A stretch of 31,737 bases of DNA. Origin: CAIOZW01 sp049317725 (GTDB lineage Bacteria; Acidobacteriota; Blastocatellia; RBC074). Positions 8,784 to 16,693 of the stretch are shown here, piece by piece. Positions within the stretch are counted from its first letter, which is position 1. Each line of letters opens with the position of its first letter. Location: contig JBMOHS010000025.1 of NCBI GenBank assembly GCA_049317725.1, forward strand, positions 1 to 31,737, in the 5' to 3' direction. Both the position numbers and the translations under genes were made by a program. The notes below the pieces were generated by a model that searched no databases, was not told where the DNA came from, and saw only the letters and a program-made list of their open reading frames with translations.

Positions 8784-9227
8784 CGCCGATCCTCATCCTT
8801 GTTTTCTGACGCCTTGCTGACCGTTCTCTTGCGGCTCGTTTCAACTGCTTTGCCACTGAGTCGGTTCCCTGCTTGGTTCCGAGCACTTTTTGCCGGTCAA
8901 GAAGTAGCCCTCATCACTGAGCCCTTCCCCCGTTTTCTACGCTGGAGTTGAGTCCACTCGTTGATCCCATCGCGGCCTCTCTAGCCTTGATGTCAATGAG
9001 GCAGATCGAGTTGTCCCCTAGGGGATCATGATGCTGCGATAAGATGGGGGAAGATCATTCCAGAGGCCGTGAATCGATGGAAATGACGCTCTTGATGTGT
9101 TGCCAAGACACTATCCGCCGGATGCCGCCCGACGGGACCCTGTGCAGTGGAGTGGGGAGGGGTCGAGGTCCTTTCCAAGCACAAAAACACCCTCAGACTA
9201 TACCCTGAATCCATCCATAAAAAAAGA
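8784..9227. other. Intergenic region between permease and giant protein gene, 444 bp
   Basis: No gene is evident; open frames here are extensions of shadow frames of the neighbours. The perfect palindromes TCCCCTAGGGGA (9014-9025) and ATCATGAT (9025-9032) abut each other about 230 bp upstream of the giant protein's start. A TTGACA on the minus strand at 8991-8996 lacks a matching -10 box. After the permease stop there is a run of seven T on the minus strand, but no convincing hairpin precedes it. Confidence 0.5.
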
Positions 9228-11027
9228 CTATTTTTCAATGGAGCGGTGCGTCGTTCTTCCCTCTGCAGAATGATGGGCGAGATGGCTGTGGTGCCGCCCA
9301 TAGGCAAAGTAGACGACCAGACCAACCAACAGCCAGAGAAAGAACCGTAGCCAGTTAGTCCAACCCAGTTCTGTCATCAGATACCCGCACGTCAAGAGTC
9401 CGAGGACTGGAATCAGCGAGAGGGAGCGTCGGAAGGTCGCGATTGTCAGGAAGATCGCCAGGCAGATGTAGACCAAGAGGGGAATCTTGTGCTGAAAGGT
9501 TTCCCACCAGTGGAGGAAGTTACCGTCCGATGCACCGAGCGAGAGAAAGTCGTGGACCCGCCCAGAATCGAACACAAGCAGCCAGAGAGCAATTGCAGCA
9601 ACCAGTCCTGGGACAATCCAACGTCCGTTGATATACGGGGTACGGAAGCGGCGCTCGGCAACCATCTCCTTCTGCTCATTCAAAACGAGCACACCCCCAC
9701 ACACCAAGACAAAGGCAAAGAGCGTCCCAATGCTTGCTAGATCGGTCACTTCCGTCAGGTTCATGAAGAGGGCAGGGATGGCGACAACCAGCCCGGTGAC
9801 AATCGTCGAAAACCAAGGCGTGCGAAATCGCGGATGGATCGACGAGAAGATCTTCGGAAGAAGCCCATCCCGGCTCATGGCCATCCAGATCCGGGGTTGC
9901 CCCAACTGAAAGACCAGCAGTACTGTCGCGATGGCGATCACGGCACTGAAGGACACGACAAACGAGATCCAGGCTTGATTGGCCCCTTCTGGTCCGAAGA
10001 CAAAGGCCAATGGATCTCCGACCGCCAGCTTTTCGTAGCTGACCATTCCGGTCAACACCAGAGAGATCAGAACATAGAGGATGGTACAGATGATGAGCGA
10101 GTAGATCATTCCCCGCGGTAGATCCCGCTGTGGATTCCGACACTCTTCCGCGGTGGTCGAGATCGCATCGAAACCGATATAGGCAAAGAAGACCCCTGAG
10201 ACCCCTTTGAGCACGCCGGCAACTCCGTTAGGGGCGAATGGCGTCCAGTTCTCCGGCTTGACGTAGAAGGCTCCCATGACGATCACCAGGAGAATAACAC
10301 CCAGCTTGATCGCGACCATCAGGTTGGAGACCCGTTTCGATTCGTGAATGCCGACAAAGACCAGGGCGGTGATCAGAAAGACGATGCCAAGTGCTGGCAG
10401 GTCACAGATGATGCGGACTCCTCCAATGAGCGGGGCTCCGGTCCAGGCAAGGTACCCTTCCATCGGTCCCGCCATTCCCTCCGTGGCACGTATCTGATCA
10501 AGGGTCTGTCCGCCCTTGTCAAGCAGCCCCACGATCGCCTCGTATCCGCGGGAAGCGGAGAGGTAGTCCATGGTGAAGTGGGAGGGCAGTTCGATCCCGT
10601 AGCCGTTAAGGAGGGTGGTGAAGTAGTCACTCCAGGAGATCGCGACTGCGATATTGCCAATGGCATATTCGACAATCAGGTCCCATCCAATGATCCAGGC
10701 AACAAATTCACCGAAGGAGGCATAGGCGTAAGTGTACGCCGACCCGGCGATCGGAATCATCGAGGCAAATTCGGCATAGCAAAGAGCCGCAAAGGCGCAG
10801 GCGAGTGCTGTAAAGACGAAGAGGAGCGAGACGGCTGGGCCGCCAGTGTGAGCCGCACTCCCAATTGTCGAGAAGACGCCGGACCCAATGATTGCTGCGA
10901 TCCCGAGCGCTGTCAGATCCCAATGCCCGAGTGCACGGCGCAGACCCGTTGACTCTGCGCCCCCTTGCGCCGCATCCCGCTGAATCTGCTCGATCGACTT
11001 GGTGCGCCAGAACCACTGCAACTCCAT
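9228..11027 (-). CDS. APC-superfamily amino acid permease, cationic amino acid transporter type
   Basis: A 599-residue integral membrane protein with about 12-14 hydrophobic segments. After a cytoplasmic N-terminus with RTKSIEQ and GLRRALGHWDL comes the first helix signature GIAAIIGSGVF, diagnostic of the APC superfamily and the CAT/YfnA branch. A conserved GFDAISTTAEE segment lies in the middle, typical of the same branch. It should import amino acids across the inner membrane by cation symport or exchange; the substrate cannot be read from sequence. I chose the ATG at 11027 because it has an AGGGGGGA site five bases upstream and matches family N-termini. The frame stays open upstream to 11141, and that stretch looks non-coding. 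A region of about 70 residues between early helices (after SDYFTTLLNG) forms a long extracytoplasmic loop. Confidence 0.9.
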   Translation of the reverse strand: MELQWFWRTKSIEQIQRDAAQGGAESTGLRRALGHWDLTALGIAAIIGSGVFSTIGSAAHTGGPAVSLLFVFTALACAFAALCYAEFASMIPIAGSAYTYAYASFGEFVAWIIGWDLIVEYAIGNIAVAISWSDYFTTLLNGYGIELPSHFTMDYLSASRGYEAIVGLLDKGGQTLDQIRATEGMAGPMEGYLAWTGAPLIGGVRIICDLPALGIVFLITALVFVGIHESKRVSNLMVAIKLGVILLVIVMGAFYVKPENWTPFAPNGVAGVLKGVSGVFFAYIGFDAISTTAEECRNPQRDLPRGMIYSLIICTILYVLISLVLTGMVSYEKLAVGDPLAFVFGPEGANQAWISFVVSFSAVIAIATVLLVFQLGQPRIWMAMSRDGLLPKIFSSIHPRFRTPWFSTIVTGLVVAIPALFMNLTEVTDLASIGTLFAFVLVCGGVLVLNEQKEMVAERRFRTPYINGRWIVPGLVAAIALWLLVFDSGRVHDFLSLGASDGNFLHWWETFQHKIPLLVYICLAIFLTIATFRRSLSLIPVLGLLTCGYLMTELGWTNWLRFFLWLLVGLVVYFAYGRHHSHLAHHSAEGRTTHRSIEK

Positions 11028-11411
11028 TGCCGTCCCCCCTAGAGCAATTGAAGGCCCCTCCGACTCCCTTTGCCGTTCGCAGCTCAGCCTGCGATTGATC
11101 TCTTCCAGAACTGCAGCCGCTCCCTTCCCGCCTTCCGTCAAGCTTTTACGCTGGGCTCGTGGAGCAGCCCTCCAGTCCCCTCTCTTTTCTGTTGTGGGCT
11201 GTCCTGCTGGGAGCGACCAGAGAGGCGCGGTGGACAGTTCCGACTCCTCCCTTTTCTCTTACTTTTGGTATCCACTCACGGTATTAGTGAACTTCAAGGG
11301 GTCTTATCTTTTTCACGAGGATCTTGTTGCGGTGCAATGATGTCTTCCGTTCAGACGTTGGTCGCTGGTTGACCAAGTCCACTTTCTGATCTTCCTCTCC
11401 GTGAGTAGTGA
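11028..11411. other. Intergenic region between accC and permease, 384 bp
   Basis: No coding frame is supported. Just past accC there is a 5-bp inverted repeat AGTAG-TGA-CTACT (11404-11416) across the stop codon and a 6-bp hairpin TTGGTC/GACCAA (11358-11376). Neither is followed by a T run on the minus strand, so an intrinsic terminator for the accBC unit is not visible. I found only weak sigma-70-like boxes for the permease, such as TTGAAG with a poor -10. Confidence 0.5.
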
Positions 11412-12749
11412 CTACTTCTGAAATCGATCCATGAATCGGGTCGAGATGTTACCAGACTGGAAGTCCGGATCGTCCAGAATTCGCAAGTGAATCGGAATGG
11501 TCGTCTTGATTCCTTCAATCACCATCGCCTCGAGGGCACGACGCATTCGGGCGATGGCCCGATCCCGGGTGCGGCTATGAACAATCACCTTGGCCACCAA
11601 GGAATCGTAGTGCGGAGGCACAAAATAGCCATTGTAGATGGCGGTGTCGACTCGCACGCCTGGCCCTGTGGGGAGATTGAGGGAGGTGATACGACCTGGG
11701 GAGGGGCGAAAGGTCTCTGGGTCCTCGGCATTGATGCGACATTCGATCGAGTGGCCCACGAAGATCAGATCTTCTTGGCGAAAGCCGATCGGTTCCCCCG
11801 CCGCGATGCGGATCTGCGCCGCAACCAAGTCCGAGACTGTCACCTGCTCAGTCACAGGATGCTCGACCTGAATCCGGGTATTCATCTCCATGAAATAGAA
11901 CTCGCCCGTCTCGTCGAGCAGAAATTCGATCGTCCCCGCGTTACTGTAGCCGATCCGACGACAGGCGTCGACAGCGACGCGTCCCATCTCCTGGCGGAGT
12001 TCGTAGCTGACCGCCGGAGATGGAGATTCTTCGATCAGCTTCTGGTGGCGGCGTTGAACCGAACACTCGCGCTCGCCAAGGTGAATCACATTGCCATGCA
12101 GATCTCCCAACACCTGAATTTCGATATGGCGTGGGTTGACAATATACCGTTCAAGATAGACCCCACTGTTGCGAAACGCCACCTCAGCTTCGGCCCTCGC
12201 CGTCTGATACCCGTGCAGGAGCTCCGCTTCATTGAAGGCGATCCGCATCCCGCGACCACCCCCGCCAGCTGTCGCCTTGATCATGACCGGATATCCGATC
12301 CGACGCGCTTCCTGCAGAGCGGTCTGCTCATCTTCGATCAAGCCGTTGCTTCCGGGAGTGACCGGAACACCGGCGGCAATCATCGTACGCCGCGCTTCGT
12401 TCTTATCTCCCATCATCCGGATCACCTGCGGAGAGGGGCCGATAAAGGTGATGTTGCACTCTTGGCAAACCTCTGCAAAGTGCGCGTTCTCGGAGAGAAA
12501 TCCATAGCCAGGATGGATCGCGTCGACGTTGGTAATCTCAGCAGCCGCAATAATCTGTGGGATGTTGAGGTAGCTCTGCAACGAAGAAGCAGGACCAATG
12601 CAGACCGCCTCATCGGCAAATCGGACGTGGAGCGCCTCTCGATCCGCTTCCGAGTGGACCGCCACTGTCTTGATTCCCAACTCCCGACAAGCCCAAATGA
12701 TGCGGCAGGCAATCTCCCCGCGGTTCGCGATCAGAATCTTCTTGAACAT
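11412..12749 (-). CDS. accC: Acetyl-CoA carboxylase biotin carboxylase subunit
   Basis: A 445-residue ATP-grasp enzyme that carboxylates the biotin on AccB with bicarbonate and ATP, the first half-reaction of malonyl-CoA synthesis in the cytoplasm. Seen in order: N-terminal KILIANRGEIACRI, HPGYGFLSEN, the glycine-rich ATP loop GGGGRGM (about 162-168), ERECSVQRRHQKLIEE, the metal and biotin site region MNTRIQVEHPVTE, and the C-terminal domain with YDSLVAKVI. Length is normal for the family. The frame opens with a TTG two codons earlier, but I prefer the ATG at 12749. The gene lies 76 bp downstream of accB on the same strand, the usual accBC arrangement. Confidence 0.97.
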   Translation of the reverse strand: MFKKILIANRGEIACRIIWACRELGIKTVAVHSEADREALHVRFADEAVCIGPASSLQSYLNIPQIIAAAEITNVDAIHPGYGFLSENAHFAEVCQECNITFIGPSPQVIRMMGDKNEARRTMIAAGVPVTPGSNGLIEDEQTALQEARRIGYPVMIKATAGGGGRGMRIAFNEAELLHGYQTARAEAEVAFRNSGVYLERYIVNPRHIEIQVLGDLHGNVIHLGERECSVQRRHQKLIEESPSPAVSYELRQEMGRVAVDACRRIGYSNAGTIEFLLDETGEFYFMEMNTRIQVEHPVTEQVTVSDLVAAQIRIAAGEPIGFRQEDLIFVGHSIECRINAEDPETFRPSPGRITSLNLPTGPGVRVDTAIYNGYFVPPHYDSLVAKVIVHSRTRDRAIARMRRALEAMVIEGIKTTIPIHLRILDDPDFQSGNISTRFMDRFQK

Positions 12750-12825
12750 AGTCAATCCATCGTCCGCCCGGCACCGACCTTTGGCATCCTGTCGACGGAC
12801 AAGAGCAACTCTTTATTGCTGGCCG

Positions 12826-13470
12826 TTAGGGTTTGAGACCAAAGAGGGGCTGTCCATATTCGACCGGCTGCCCGTTTTCGACAAAGACGCGCACGATCGT
12901 GCCGCGTGCATCAGCCTGGATCTCATTCATCAGCTTCATCGCCTCGATGATACAGACCGTACGTCCTATCTCGACGACATCCCCTGGTTGGACAAAGGAC
13001 TGGGAGGTTGGCGAGGGTGAGCGATAGAAGGTCCCGACAATTGGGGAGGTGATGATATGGAGATGCTCTTCCTGAGTTGCAACCGCCGCTGGTTCTGGCA
13101 TCGGTTGCGCACTGGCCGCGCTGTTGCTGACCGTTGACGAGCCGATTGGATGAGCTACTGGAGCAGTCAGTCCACCCGATTCCTCTCTCCCCCCGCCCTC
13201 GGAACCGCTCCGGGGAGTCCCTTTCTGCAACCGAAGCCTGAATCCCCCGTGCTCCAGCTCAAATTCGTTGAACTGTTTCTCCGAGATGAGTTCGATCAAG
13301 TCGCGGATCTCGGCAAGACTGAGGTGCTCTCCTCCCCCCAGGTCCGTTCGCGTTCTTTCGGCTGGCCGAGTGGTACCGGTCGTCCCCGCCTCTCCCTCGA
13401 TGGCCCTCTCTCTGGGGGGCACTCTTCGGCCACTGAAGGGCCGACCGACTTGACGTTCCGTTTTTTTCAT
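12826..13470 (-). CDS. accB: Acetyl-CoA carboxylase biotin carboxyl carrier protein
   Basis: A 214-residue carrier whose C-terminal biotinyl domain (about 137-213) contains the EAMKLMNE motif; Lys179 is the biotinylation site. The conserved N-terminal helix (LAEIRDLIELISE) starts near residue 52, followed by a Pro/Ala/Ser-rich linker (about 85-135). About 45 basic residues rich in Arg, Thr and Gly precede that helix, which most AccB proteins lack. The start at 13470 is well supported by AGGA five bases upstream, so the extension is probably translated. It is adjacent to rplQ upstream and accC downstream. An open frame ending in the gap overlaps this ATG as ATGA. Confidence 0.95.
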   Translation of the reverse strand: MKKTERQVGRPFSGRRVPPRERAIEGEAGTTGTTRPAERTRTDLGGGEHLSLAEIRDLIELISEKQFNEFELEHGGFRLRLQKGTPRSGSEGGGREESGGLTAPVAHPIGSSTVSNSAASAQPMPEPAAVATQEEHLHIITSPIVGTFYRSPSPTSQSFVQPGDVVEIGRTVCIIEAMKLMNEIQADARGTIVRVFVENGQPVEYGQPLFGLKP

Positions 13471-13628
13471 ATGCTTCCTGGGACGTACCGGCCGTGGCTT
13501 CCTCGGCGCCCCACCTCCGTCTTTCCCTTAGCCCAAAAGAGAAGCCCCAACCACACGAGGCTCGGGAGGTTGAGGCCTATCTTCAAAACCAGCAAAGGCG
13601 AATCCCTACGAGGCGGGCGATCGCTCAC
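13467..13628 (-). CDS. Possible 53-codon leader ORF coupled to accB
   Basis: In the 214-bp gap between rplQ and accB a frame opens at a GTG (13626-13628) and ends at a TGA that overlaps the accB ATG as ATGA. The product would have a basic start (DRPPRRD), one hydrophobic stretch LLVLKIGLNLPSLVWLGLLF, and a basic tail: the shape of a tiny single-span membrane protein. Only a weak GGA lies before the GTG. It resembles nothing I recognise and could be chance, since GC-rich spacers often stay open. Confidence 0.25.
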   Translation of the reverse strand: MSDRPPRRDSPLLVLKIGLNLPSLVWLGLLFWAKGKTEVGRRGSHGRYVPGSI

Positions 13629-13684
13629 GATTCCAACGTATTTGTTGCTCTCGCCCCACCCGTCAGCCCTCTTCGACCTGCTTC

Positions 13685-14134
13685 TTATTCCTTGCCGACA
13701 AACTCGATGATCGCCATCTCCGCACCGTCCCCCTTGCGTGGGCCGAGCTTATAGATGCGCGTGTAGCCACCCGGTCGGGTCGCAAACCGTTCGGCCAACT
13801 CTCCCGTCAACTTTTGCAGAGCCGCCACACCCGCGGTCCGCTCCGCATCGGTGTCGTGCTGCTTACTGTCGGCGCCAGAGTTGCCCGGAAAGAAGTAAGT
13901 GGCGGCCTGCCGAGTCAGGTGGACTGCCTGCTCAATCGCTCCCTGCTCGCGTGACGAGCGGGCACGCCTTCCCAGCGTGATCGCTTTCTCCGCAAAGGGA
14001 CGCAACTCCTTGGCTTTCGGAAGAGTCGTCACAATCCGCTCATGCAGGACCAGTGACGTACAGAGGTTCTTCAGCAACGCCTTTCGGTGCGATGACGTCC
14101 TGCCCAGTTTGCGATGTGCGACTAGATGTCTCAT
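13685..14134 (-). CDS. rplQ: 50S ribosomal protein L17
   Basis: A 149-residue protein of the large subunit near the peptide exit tunnel. It opens with MRHLVAHRKLGRTSSHRKAL and closes with RPGGYTRIYKLGPRKGD, both diagnostic for L17. Compared with the roughly 120-residue L17 of many bacteria it carries an insert around residues 80-105 (GNSGADSKQHDTDAERTAG), hydrophilic and presumably a surface loop. It follows rpoA, as usual at the end of the alpha operon, after a 140-bp spacer that contains a nested hairpin. Confidence 0.97.
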   Translation of the reverse strand: MRHLVAHRKLGRTSSHRKALLKNLCTSLVLHERIVTTLPKAKELRPFAEKAITLGRRARSSREQGAIEQAVHLTRQAATYFFPGNSGADSKQHDTDAERTAGVAALQKLTGELAERFATRPGGYTRIYKLGPRKGDGAEMAIIEFVGKE

Positions 14135-14240
14135 ACCTTCTCACTCTCTTTCTGATTACCGATCCGCTTCTGGCTCTTCTTTACGACTGCCCGACTGGTT
14201 AAGGGGATGGGCGACCATCCTCTTTTCCGCTTAACCATTG
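14133..14240 (-). CDS. Possible 35-codon basic leader ORF coupled to rplQ
   Basis: The frame starts at an ATG at 14238-14240 in the rpoA-rplQ gap and stops at a TGA overlapping the rplQ ATG as ATGA. The product would be strongly basic (MVKRKRGWSP at its start) and Lys/Arg-rich throughout. Its Shine-Dalgarno match is weak, and the coding stretch coincides with the nested hairpin at 14196-14237. This may be a regulatory RNA read as an ORF or a real small peptide; I cannot separate the two from sequence. Confidence 0.2.
14196..14237 (-). promoter_or_regulatory. Nested stem-loop upstream of rplQ
   Basis: An outer 8-bp perfect stem TGGTTAAG (196-203 past 14000) / CTTAACCA (230-237) encloses an inner 6-bp stem GGATGG/CCATCC with a 4-base loop. 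It lies in the rpoA-rplQ spacer about 60 bp before the rplQ start. No T run follows, so it is not an intrinsic terminator; a role in message processing or ribosomal-protein feedback is inference. Confidence 0.5.
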
Positions 14241-14274
14241 CTTCATCTGCCGGGCAATCATCTCAACGCAATGT

Positions 14275-15270
14275 CTACTCGGACTCTCCTTTGACGAGGT
14301 TGCCTTCTTCATCAAAGCGCATCCCCAGACTCAGACCCAACGGCCCCAAAATGTCTTTAATCTCGTTGAGCGACTTCCGGCCAAAATTTTTGGTCTTGAG
14401 CATTTCAGACTCGGTCTTCTGCACCAAGTCCCGAATCGTCTTAATGTCCGAGTTCTTCAGGCAATTATAGGAGCGGACAGAGAGCTCTAACTCCTCGACC
14501 GACTTATCGAGATGATCTGGAGAGATGCTCGTCACTGTCGCAACGATCGCCGGACGCACTGCCTCCTCCTGTTCGCTATGCTCCTCCTCGAAGTTGATGA
14601 AGATCGCCATGTGATCTTTGATCAGCTTCGCGGCCAAGCCCACGGCGTGTTCCGGCGTGACGCTCCCGTTGGTCCACACTTCCAATTGCAACCGATCATA
14701 GTCCGTATCCTGTCCAAGTCTGGCCGCCTCGACAGAGAAGTTGACCTTCTTGACGGGGGTATGGACCGAATCGACTGGAATATAGCCCACCGGGAGATCT
14801 TCATCAAAATTGCGATCTGCGGGAACATATCCCCGACCAATCTTGAGCCGCAACTCGATGTGGAGGGATCCACCCTCGCTGACTGTTGCTATATGAACAT
14901 TCTGATCGAGGACTTCGATGTCAGAATCCTCCTCAATGTCTGCGGAGGTCAGGTTACCAGGCTCAGTTTTTGAGATCCGTAGGGTCTTGACACGTCCTTC
15001 GTGCATCTTGAACGGGATCTGCTTGAGGTTCAGAATGATGTCAGTCGCATCTTCAACCACTCCTGGAATTGAAGAGAACTCGTGCAAGACACCCTCGATC
15101 CGGACTGCAGTGATCGCCGCACCCTCGATCGAAGAGAGCAGCGCTCGGCGCAGACTGTTCCCAATCGTTGTCCCAAATCCACGCTCGAAGGGATGGGCCG
15201 AAAACTTCCCATACCGATCCGTAATTACTTCACTCTGCAAACGCTTCGGCTTCTGGAATCCCGTCCACAT
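14275..15270 (-). CDS. rpoA: DNA-directed RNA polymerase subunit alpha
   Basis: A 331-residue alpha subunit. The N-terminal assembly domain (about 1-235) carries HPFERGFGTTIGNSLRRALLSS and VLHEFSSIPGVVEDATDIILNLK. The C-terminal domain (about 255-320), which contacts activators and UP elements, carries the helix-hairpin-helix region LKNSDIKTIRDLV...NFGRKSLNEIK. I chose the ATG at 15270 (MWTGFQKPKRL) because it matches family N-termini and has GGAAG upstream; the frame is open for 39 more codons without a good site. It sits between rpsD and rplQ as in most bacteria. Confidence 0.97.
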   Translation of the reverse strand: MWTGFQKPKRLQSEVITDRYGKFSAHPFERGFGTTIGNSLRRALLSSIEGAAITAVRIEGVLHEFSSIPGVVEDATDIILNLKQIPFKMHEGRVKTLRISKTEPGNLTSADIEEDSDIEVLDQNVHIATVSEGGSLHIELRLKIGRGYVPADRNFDEDLPVGYIPVDSVHTPVKKVNFSVEAARLGQDTDYDRLQLEVWTNGSVTPEHAVGLAAKLIKDHMAIFINFEEEHSEQEEAVRPAIVATVTSISPDHLDKSVEELELSVRSYNCLKNSDIKTIRDLVQKTESEMLKTKNFGRKSLNEIKDILGPLGLSLGMRFDEEGNLVKGESE

Positions 15271-15388
15271 GGTTGCTTCCACATTCTCTCCCATCGAAAC
15301 GAACCCGGTCATTCCTTGAGCAAGTCGGCTGGGCTCAACCTTTTGCCAGCAGTGGGTGCCGACGCGGATCTTACAGGAATGGCGCAAG

Positions 15389-15418
15389 CGGCGTTTCCAC
15401 CTATGTGCGGAAACGCCG
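15389..15418 (-). promoter_or_regulatory. Perfect 10-bp stem-loop between rpsD and rpoA
   Basis: CGGCGTTTCC (15389-15398) and GGAAACGCCG (15409-15418) form a perfect 10-bp stem with a 10-base loop, starting 23 bp after the rpsD stop. This is one of the strongest inverted repeats in the window. No T run follows on the minus strand, so it is more likely a processing, stability or attenuation element than a standard terminator. Confidence 0.6.
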
Positions 15419-15441
15419 TCTCGCCAACTCCCTTTCGCTGC

Positions 15442-16077
15442 CTACTTGCTATACAATTCGACAATCAACTGTTCGTTGATATTCTGATCAATGTCCTCGC
15501 GTCGCGGCTGAGCAACGACACGTCCGACCAGCTGGTCAGGGTTGGTAATCTCCAGCCAAGCCGGACGTCCCCGTCCGCCGGAGGTCTGGAAGGCCCCCTG
15601 GATATGCGGATTCTCCAGGCTCTTCCCACGAACTGCAACCTCGTCCCCGATTCGTACCTGAAAAGAAGGGATATTGACTTTCTGCCCATTGACACTGACA
15701 TGACCATGACGGACAAATTGTCTTGCCTGCCGCCGTGACATTGCAAAGCCGAGACGGAAGATGACATTGTCCAACCGACGCTCAAGCAGAGCGAGCAGGT
15801 TCTCACCCGTCACGCCTTTTTGACGGGCAGCCTTCTCAAAGTAGTTTCGGAATTGGGTCTCCAGCAAGTTGTAGATCCGCTTGACACGTTGCTTTTCTCG
15901 GAGCTGTTCTCCGTACCCAATCGGTTTTCGCCGAGCATTGGGACCGTGCTGACCCGGCGGGTTGACGCCGCGCTTCTCGATCGGACAGGACGGTTTGAAG
16001 CACTTTTCCCCTTTAAGATAGAGCTTCTGTCCTTCTCGCCGACACAGGCGACACTGTTTGCCTCGATCTCTAGCCAA
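15442..16077 (-). CDS. rpsD: 30S ribosomal protein S4, zinc-binding form, TTG start
   Basis: A 211-residue primary 16S rRNA-binding protein that also acts as a translational repressor of the alpha operon in some bacteria. The N-terminus carries a zinc-ribbon pattern Cys9-x2-Cys12 ... Cys26-x4-Cys31, the C+ form of S4, followed by the S4 RNA-binding domain (RRLDNVIFRLGFAMSRRQAR, then VRHGHVSVNG). The conserved first residues MARDRG are encoded from a TTG at 16075-16077. A very strong GAGGAGGAGAGA site lies just upstream, and no ATG or GTG fits the conserved N-terminus. Confidence 0.96.
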   Translation of the reverse strand: MARDRGKQCRLCRREGQKLYLKGEKCFKPSCPIEKRGVNPPGQHGPNARRKPIGYGEQLREKQRVKRIYNLLETQFRNYFEKAARQKGVTGENLLALLERRLDNVIFRLGFAMSRRQARQFVRHGHVSVNGQKVNIPSFQVRIGDEVAVRGKSLENPHIQGAFQTSGGRGRPAWLEITNPDQLVGRVVAQPRREDIDQNINEQLIVELYSK

Positions 16078-16121
16078 TCTCTCCTCCTCGGTTGACTTCG
16101 TGAAGTCCGATAGTACTCGCC

Positions 16122-16526
16122 TTAGACTCGCCGACGCTTAGGGGGACGGCATCCATTGTGGGGAATCGGGGTCACGTCGCGAATCAGCCGCACATCGATC
16201 CCTGCGGACTGAATCGCCCGGATAGCCGATTCCCGACCTGAGCCGGGCCCCTTGACCCGTACTTCACACGAGCGCATCCCGGTGTCCCGTGCAATGGCCG
16301 CTGCTTTGGCTGAAGCCTGTTGAGCGGCAAACGGCGTTCCCTTCCGGGAGCCGCGGAACCCCATCGCCCCCGCAGATGACTGCGAAACCAAGTTTCCCTC
16401 GACATCCGTGATGCTGATCAAAGTATTGTTGAAGGAGGCCTGGATATGGACCACCCCCTGAGGGATGATCTTTCTCTCTTTCTTTTTGAAGACCTTCTTC
16501 TTCGCGCTTGCTTGCTGTTTTGCCAT
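16122..16526 (-). CDS. rpsK: 30S ribosomal protein S11
   Basis: A 134-residue small-subunit platform protein that helps position mRNA near the E site. Diagnostic segments are VHIQASFNNTLISITD near residue 26, the glycine-rich RGSRKGTPFAAQQAS, VRVKGPGSGRESA, and the C-terminal signature TPIPHNGCRPPKRRRV. The N-terminus is a Lys-rich run (AKKKVFKKKERK). The ATG is preceded by GGAAAGAG. It lies between rpsM and rpsD in the canonical alpha order; the spacer on the rpsM side is 167 bp. Confidence 0.97.
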   Translation of the reverse strand: MAKQQASAKKKVFKKKERKIIPQGVVHIQASFNNTLISITDVEGNLVSQSSAGAMGFRGSRKGTPFAAQQASAKAAAIARDTGMRSCEVRVKGPGSGRESAIRAIQSAGIDVRLIRDVTPIPHNGCRPPKRRRV

Positions 16527-16693
16527 AGCTCTTTCCGATCTGTCCCCCCGAAAGGTCCGATTCCTCGTCGGGTGTAGGGGAGCTCGTCTGAACGTCTCCC
16601 TTTCGCCTACAGTTCAATGTCCACAAACAGTACAATCTGCCCGTTGACGCACGGCACGATCACCCAGTAAACCGCGCAGGGGGGACGTCCTCC

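Noticed and set aside
9183..9230. Intrinsic terminator for the permease gene
   Set aside because: T runs exist on the minus strand, but the only hairpin (TCAG/CTGA) has four base pairs, too weak to call.
11487..12836. 449-codon plus-strand open frame opposite accC
   Set aside because: It is antisense to a fully conserved accC, has no recognisable motifs or ribosome binding site, and arises from GC-rich codon bias.
16607..16693. In-frame open continuation of 28 codons after the rpsM stop, suggesting readthrough
   Set aside because: S13 already ends in its normal basic tail, no readthrough context or structure is obvious, and 28 open codons are common by chance in GC-rich DNA.
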